From the NCBI RefSeq assembly GCF_014287635.1, contig NZ_JACOPH010000003.1, positions 124,001 through 188,000 on the forward strand: a DNA stretch of 64,000 bases. The letters are read 5' to 3'. This DNA comes from Roseburia zhanii (GTDB taxonomy: Bacteria > Bacillota > Clostridia > Lachnospirales > Lachnospiraceae). Positions 61,095 to 64,000 of this stretch are shown here, piece by piece. A model generated the notes under the pieces. It was not told the origin of the DNA. It saw only the letters and a program-made list of their open reading frames with translations, and ran no database searches. A program made the position numbers and the translations under genes. Position 1 is the first letter of the stretch. Each line of letters opens with the position of its first letter.

Positions 61095-63196
61095 AAGACC
61101 CATTAAAGCCCCGCGATAAAATCACGCAGAAAATGACCCGCGACGGGGCTATCGCAGAAAATCAGACCACGGGAGACACGGAACGTATCAGCAACCGCAT
61201 ACGGGACGCGGATTTACAAAAGACCCCGGAACAACAGGCGGCACAGGACGCTATGCAGCTTCCCCCGGTATCTGATACAAGCCCGCTTCCCCATGTGCCG
61301 GGAGCTGCCCCCAAAGCGGACACAGGCAAAACGGAGCGCGTCATGAAGCATATCGACGCCGCCCATACACGAAAAGCCAGTAAAAAGGCAGTACGAAAAG
61401 CACAGGCAGAAGCTACCGCCGGGACGAAATCTTCCCGGCTGCAATTTACCGACGAGGAACGCGCTGCCCCGGAGCTTGAAAAGTATATCAAGAAATCCGA
61501 TAAAGCCGCCGACCGCTTGGATAAGGCAAAGGCAGCTATCCCCAAAGAAAAGAAACTGGTAAAAGAGCGCACCTTTGACGAAACCACCGGGAAAGGCAAG
61601 ACCCGCCTGCACTTTGAGGAAAAGGACAAGCCGCCCGGATTTAAGGAGAAGCACAACCCGCTATCCCGCCCCACACAGGAAGCCGGGATTTTGGTACATA
61701 ACAAAATCCATTCTGTCGAAAAGGATAATTCCGGCGTGGAGGGCGCACACAAGAGCGAGGAAGCCGCAGAACGGGGATTGAAGTACGGGGCGCGGAAAAT
61801 CAAGCAGGGCTACCGCAACCATAAGCTGAAACCCTACCGGGAAGCGGCAAAGGCAGAAAAAGCGGCTTTTCGGGCAAATATGGACTTTCAGTATCACAAG
61901 ACCCTGCATGAGAACCCGCAGCTAACCAGTAACCCCATTTCCCGGTTTTGGCAGAAGCAGAAAATCAAGCGGCAGTATGCAAAGGAAGCCCGCAATACCG
62001 CAAAGGGTATCAAGGGCGCGGCAGAACGCACCCGCAAGGCGGCAGCCAAAGCCGCCGAGAAAACGAAGCAGACCGCAGCATTTGTGGCAAGGCACCCGGC
62101 GGGTGTGGCAATCGCTGTCGGGGTGCTACTGCTCTTTATCATGGTTATGTCCGGGCTGTCCTCTTGTGGGGCAATGTTTTCCGGCACGTTAAACGGCGTG
62201 CTTGGAACGTCCTATACGTCCGAGGACAGCGACCTTGTGGAAGTGGAAAACAGCTACGCAGGATTGGAAAACGAGCTGCAAAGCAGGATTGACAATATCG
62301 AGCGCGACAATCCGGGCTATGACGAGTACCGCTATGACCTTGCAAATATCGGACACAATCCCCATGAATTAGCGTCTTATCTGACCGCAAAATACCAAAG
62401 CTACACCTGCGCCGAGGTACAGAGCGAATTACAGCGGATTTTCAATCAACAATACAAGCTGACGCTGACCGAGGAAGTGGAAATACGCTACCGGGAGGAA
62501 GAACGCACCGACACATGGACAGATGAGGACGGCAACGAGCATACGGACACCTACACGGTACAAGTGCCTTATGAGTATTACATCTTGAACGTCAAGCTGA
62601 CGAATACCCCACTATCCACCATTGCGGAAAACAATCTGACCCCGGAACAACTGGAAATGTACCGGGTGTACTTACAGACAAGCGGGAACAAGCCCCTTAT
62701 CTTTGGCGGCGGCTCTCCCGACACTTCCGCGTCGGAAGATTTAAGCGGCGTGGACTTTGTAAACGGAACGCGCCCCGGCAATACCGCTATCGTTGACCTT
62801 GCAAAACGGCAAGTCGGAAATGTGGGCGGCTATCCGTATTGGAGCTGGTACGGCTTTAATTCCCGCGTGGAATGGTGCGCCTGTTTCGTGTCCTGGTGCT
62901 ACGGGCAAATGGGACTTTCCGAGCCGCGCTTTGCCGCCTGCCAGTCGCAGGGTATTCCGTGGTTTACTTCTCACGGACAATGGGGAGCGCGGGGCTATGA
63001 AAACATTGCCCCCGGCGACGCTATCTTTTTTGACTGGGATTTAGACGGCAGCGCAGACCATGTAGGACTTGTTATCGGCAGGGACGAAAGCCGCGTCTAT
63101 ACCGTGGAGGGCAATTCCGGCGACGCCTGCAAGATTAAGAGCTATCCCCTTGACTATGCCTGTATCAAAGGGTACGGGCTGATGAACTGGAACTGA
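61091..63196 (+). CDS. CHAP-domain cell-wall hydrolase of the conjugation apparatus (CD1108 type)
   Basis: A 701-residue protein. The N-terminal ~330 residues are long, charged and cytoplasmic (Lys/Arg/Ala/Glu-rich helices), one transmembrane helix follows (GVAIAVGVLLLFIMVMSGL, ~337-357), then a helical outer region and a C-terminal CHAP domain (~565-700) with the catalytic Cys in WCACFVSWCYGQMG and His in DHVGLVIGRDE, plus VEGNSGD. This hydrolase opens peptidoglycan locally for the channel, like VirB1. Start is a TTG overlapping the methyltransferase stop by 4 bp. Confidence 0.88.
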   Translation: MKDPLKPRDKITQKMTRDGAIAENQTTGDTERISNRIRDADLQKTPEQQAAQDAMQLPPVSDTSPLPHVPGAAPKADTGKTERVMKHIDAAHTRKASKKAVRKAQAEATAGTKSSRLQFTDEERAAPELEKYIKKSDKAADRLDKAKAAIPKEKKLVKERTFDETTGKGKTRLHFEEKDKPPGFKEKHNPLSRPTQEAGILVHNKIHSVEKDNSGVEGAHKSEEAAERGLKYGARKIKQGYRNHKLKPYREAAKAEKAAFRANMDFQYHKTLHENPQLTSNPISRFWQKQKIKRQYAKEARNTAKGIKGAAERTRKAAAKAAEKTKQTAAFVARHPAGVAIAVGVLLLFIMVMSGLSSCGAMFSGTLNGVLGTSYTSEDSDLVEVENSYAGLENELQSRIDNIERDNPGYDEYRYDLANIGHNPHELASYLTAKYQSYTCAEVQSELQRIFNQQYKLTLTEEVEIRYREEERTDTWTDEDGNEHTDTYTVQVPYEYYILNVKLTNTPLSTIAENNLTPEQLEMYRVYLQTSGNKPLIFGGGSPDTSASEDLSGVDFVNGTRPGNTAIVDLAKRQVGNVGGYPYWSWYGFNSRVEWCACFVSWCYGQMGLSEPRFAACQSQGIPWFTSHGQWGARGYENIAPGDAIFFDWDLDGSADHVGLVIGRDESRVYTVEGNSGDACKIKSYPLDYACIKGYGLMNWN

Positions 63197-63230
63197 CACA
63201 TTTTTTGAAAATCGAAAGGAGAAAAATTTT

Positions 63231-63488
63231 ATGGCAATGAGTAAAATCGAAAGAATTGACAAGGAAATCCAAAAGACCCGTGAGAAAATCACGGAGTATC
63301 AGAACAGGCTGCGCGGACTGGAAGCACAGAAAACCGAAGCGGAAAATCTGCAAATCGTTCAGCTTGTGCGCTCTATGCGCCTTACCCCGCAGGAGCTTAC
63401 CGCTATGCTTGCGGGCGGAGGTATTCCGGGCATTGCCCCTATGCCCGCAGACTATGAGGAACAGGAGGACAATGCAGATGAAGAATAA
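63231..63488 (+). CDS. DUF4315 family protein
   Basis: An 85-residue coiled-coil protein (SKIERIDKEIQKTREKITEYQNRLRGLEAQKTEAEN) followed by a short region with RLTPQELTAMLAGGGIPG and an acidic tail. DUF4315 is the standard neighbour between the CHAP gene and DUF4366 in Clostridia ICEs. AAAGGAG lies 10 bp upstream. Its last codons overlap the start of the next gene by 11 bp. Function unknown. Confidence 0.88.
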   Translation: MAMSKIERIDKEIQKTREKITEYQNRLRGLEAQKTEAENLQIVQLVRSMRLTPQELTAMLAGGGIPGIAPMPADYEEQEDNADEE

Positions 63489-64000
63489 AATCCTTGCAAG
63501 CCTTACCGTACTTTGCGCCGCCCTTGTCCTTGTGGGCGGCTTTTCCGTTACCGCCTATGCACAGACCCCGACGGAAGAAACCGACGACAGCGGCGTAATC
63601 GTGGAAACCGAGCCGCAGCCCTTGACCCCGGAGGGCAACATGACCCTTGTGGACGACATTGACGGGGACGCTGCCGAGGATAAGCAGTTTATCGTCGTGA
63701 AAAGCAAAGGTGGCAACTATTTTTACATTATCGTTGACCGGGCAGCCGAGGGGGAAAATTCCGTCCACTTCCTAAATCAAGTAGACGAAAGCGACCTTAT
63801 GGCGATTATCGGGGAGGAACAGACCGAACAACCCCCGGCTGTCTGCAACTGTACCGAGAAATGCAAGGCGGGCGAAGTAAACACCGCCTGCCCCGCCTGC
63901 TCTGTCAACATGGATAGCTGCACAGGCAAGGAAGCCACGCCGGAGGAACCCGCCGAGCAGGAGCAGCCCCAGAACGGCATGGGCGGGCTTTTGATTTTCC
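63478..64000 (+). CDS. DUF4366 (CD1107 type) exported protein, N-terminal part
   Basis: The gene starts at the ATG at 63478 and runs off the window (174 residues visible). A signal peptide is clear (MKNKILASLTVLCAALVLVG...AYAQ, cut near residue 29), followed by an acidic domain with EGNMTLVDDIDGDAAEDKQF and KGGNYFYIIVDRA, typical of DUF4366. Next comes a Cys-rich part with six Cys (CNCTEKC, CPAC, C) and a Pro/Glu/Gln-rich linker leading to a hydrophobic stretch (GGLLIF) at the edge, probably the membrane anchor. Partner of DUF4315 in the conjugation machinery. Confidence 0.87.
   Translation, partial: MKNKILASLTVLCAALVLVGGFSVTAYAQTPTEETDDSGVIVETEPQPLTPEGNMTLVDDIDGDAAEDKQFIVVKSKGGNYFYIIVDRAAEGENSVHFLNQVDESDLMAIIGEEQTEQPPAVCNCTEKCKAGEVNTACPACSVNMDSCTGKEATPEEPAEQEQPQNGMGGLLIF

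Larger units (their letters stand above)
51640..64000 (+). mobile_element. Integrative conjugative element, conjugation module (Tn1549/CTn-like), left part
   Basis: From about 51.7 kb base composition rises sharply, codon use shifts to G/C-ending codons and every recognisable gene belongs to a Gram-positive type IV conjugation module: PcfB, VirD4, Maff2, VirB6-like, PrgI, VirB4, methyltransferase, CHAP hydrolase, DUF4315 and DUF4366. This order is typical of Tn1549-type ICEs in Clostridia. The left end is not defined; it falls between about 51590, where the ttcA promoter region should end, and 51740. The right end, relaxase and integrase lie outside the window. Confidence 0.85.

Overview
The window looks like a chromosome segment of a low-GC, Gram-positive, spore-forming gut Clostridia species, most likely Lachnospiraceae (Roseburia/Agathobacter type). 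The signs are strong GGAGG ribosome binding sites, sporulation-linked genes (ytfJ, ylbJ), Firmicutes gene orders (yloU-yloV-recG; yicC-remA-gmk-rpoZ; rsmD-coaD-ylbJ; rplU-prp-rpmA-obgE-yhbY-nadD-yqeK-rsfS) and a divergent lexA/yneA-like SOS pair. The genus assignment is inference.

Layout. 1-4.4 kb: end of a SEDS glycosyltransferase gene, a class B PBP, a Nudix hydrolase and a small sporulation-related cluster. 4.4-9.0 kb: rpmB (minus) and the yloU-yloV-recG operon. 9.2-15.8 kb: one gene for a 2220-residue secreted multi-domain surface protein. 15.9-17.6 kb: rqcH (minus). 17.7-17.9 kb: a 210-bp structured inverted-repeat element. 18.0-28.0 kb: housekeeping genes (yicC, remA, gmk, rpoZ, rimO, pgsA, cinA, rsmD, coaD, ylbJ, pepD, an M23 peptidase and an RsuA-type pseudouridine synthase). 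28.2-37.4 kb: a HAD phosphatase, YgiQ, an RluD-type synthase, recU and a hisZ-hisG-hisD-hisB-hisIE operon. 38.0-42.9 kb: two radical-SAM-linked genes, rng and a FliB-like gene. 43.0-47.6 kb: the L21 leader and the rplU...rsfS operon. 47.7-51.5 kb: lexA, the yneA-like gene, plsC, a tyrosine recombinase and a TtcA-like gene.

From roughly 51.6 kb to the window end, base composition becomes clearly GC-richer and all recognisable genes belong to the conjugation module of an integrative conjugative element of the Tn1549/Clostridioides CTn type: HTH replication-type protein, PcfB, VirD4 coupling protein, Maff2, VirB6-like protein, PrgI, VirB4, a DNA methyltransferase, a CHAP-type cell-wall hydrolase, DUF4315 and DUF4366. 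The relaxase, integrase and cargo would lie beyond the right edge.

The most interesting non-coding content is a pair of 147-bp MITE-like elements (28005-28151 and 37730-37876, opposite orientations). Each has 11-bp terminal inverted repeats, several internal hairpins and an exact 8-bp target duplication. One copy supplied a new C-terminus and stop codon to a pseudouridine synthase gene and duplicated the ribosome binding site of the next gene. The other truncated a small membrane-protein gene, whose reading frame is restored exactly when the element and one target copy are removed in silico. Other points are a HisF-like domain with its catalytic Asp apparently lost, fused to HisIE, and a duplicated 29-bp operator in the lexA/yneA-like intergenic region. 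I found no CRISPR array, defence island or clearly novel protein system; the MITE family is the best candidate for something under-described.
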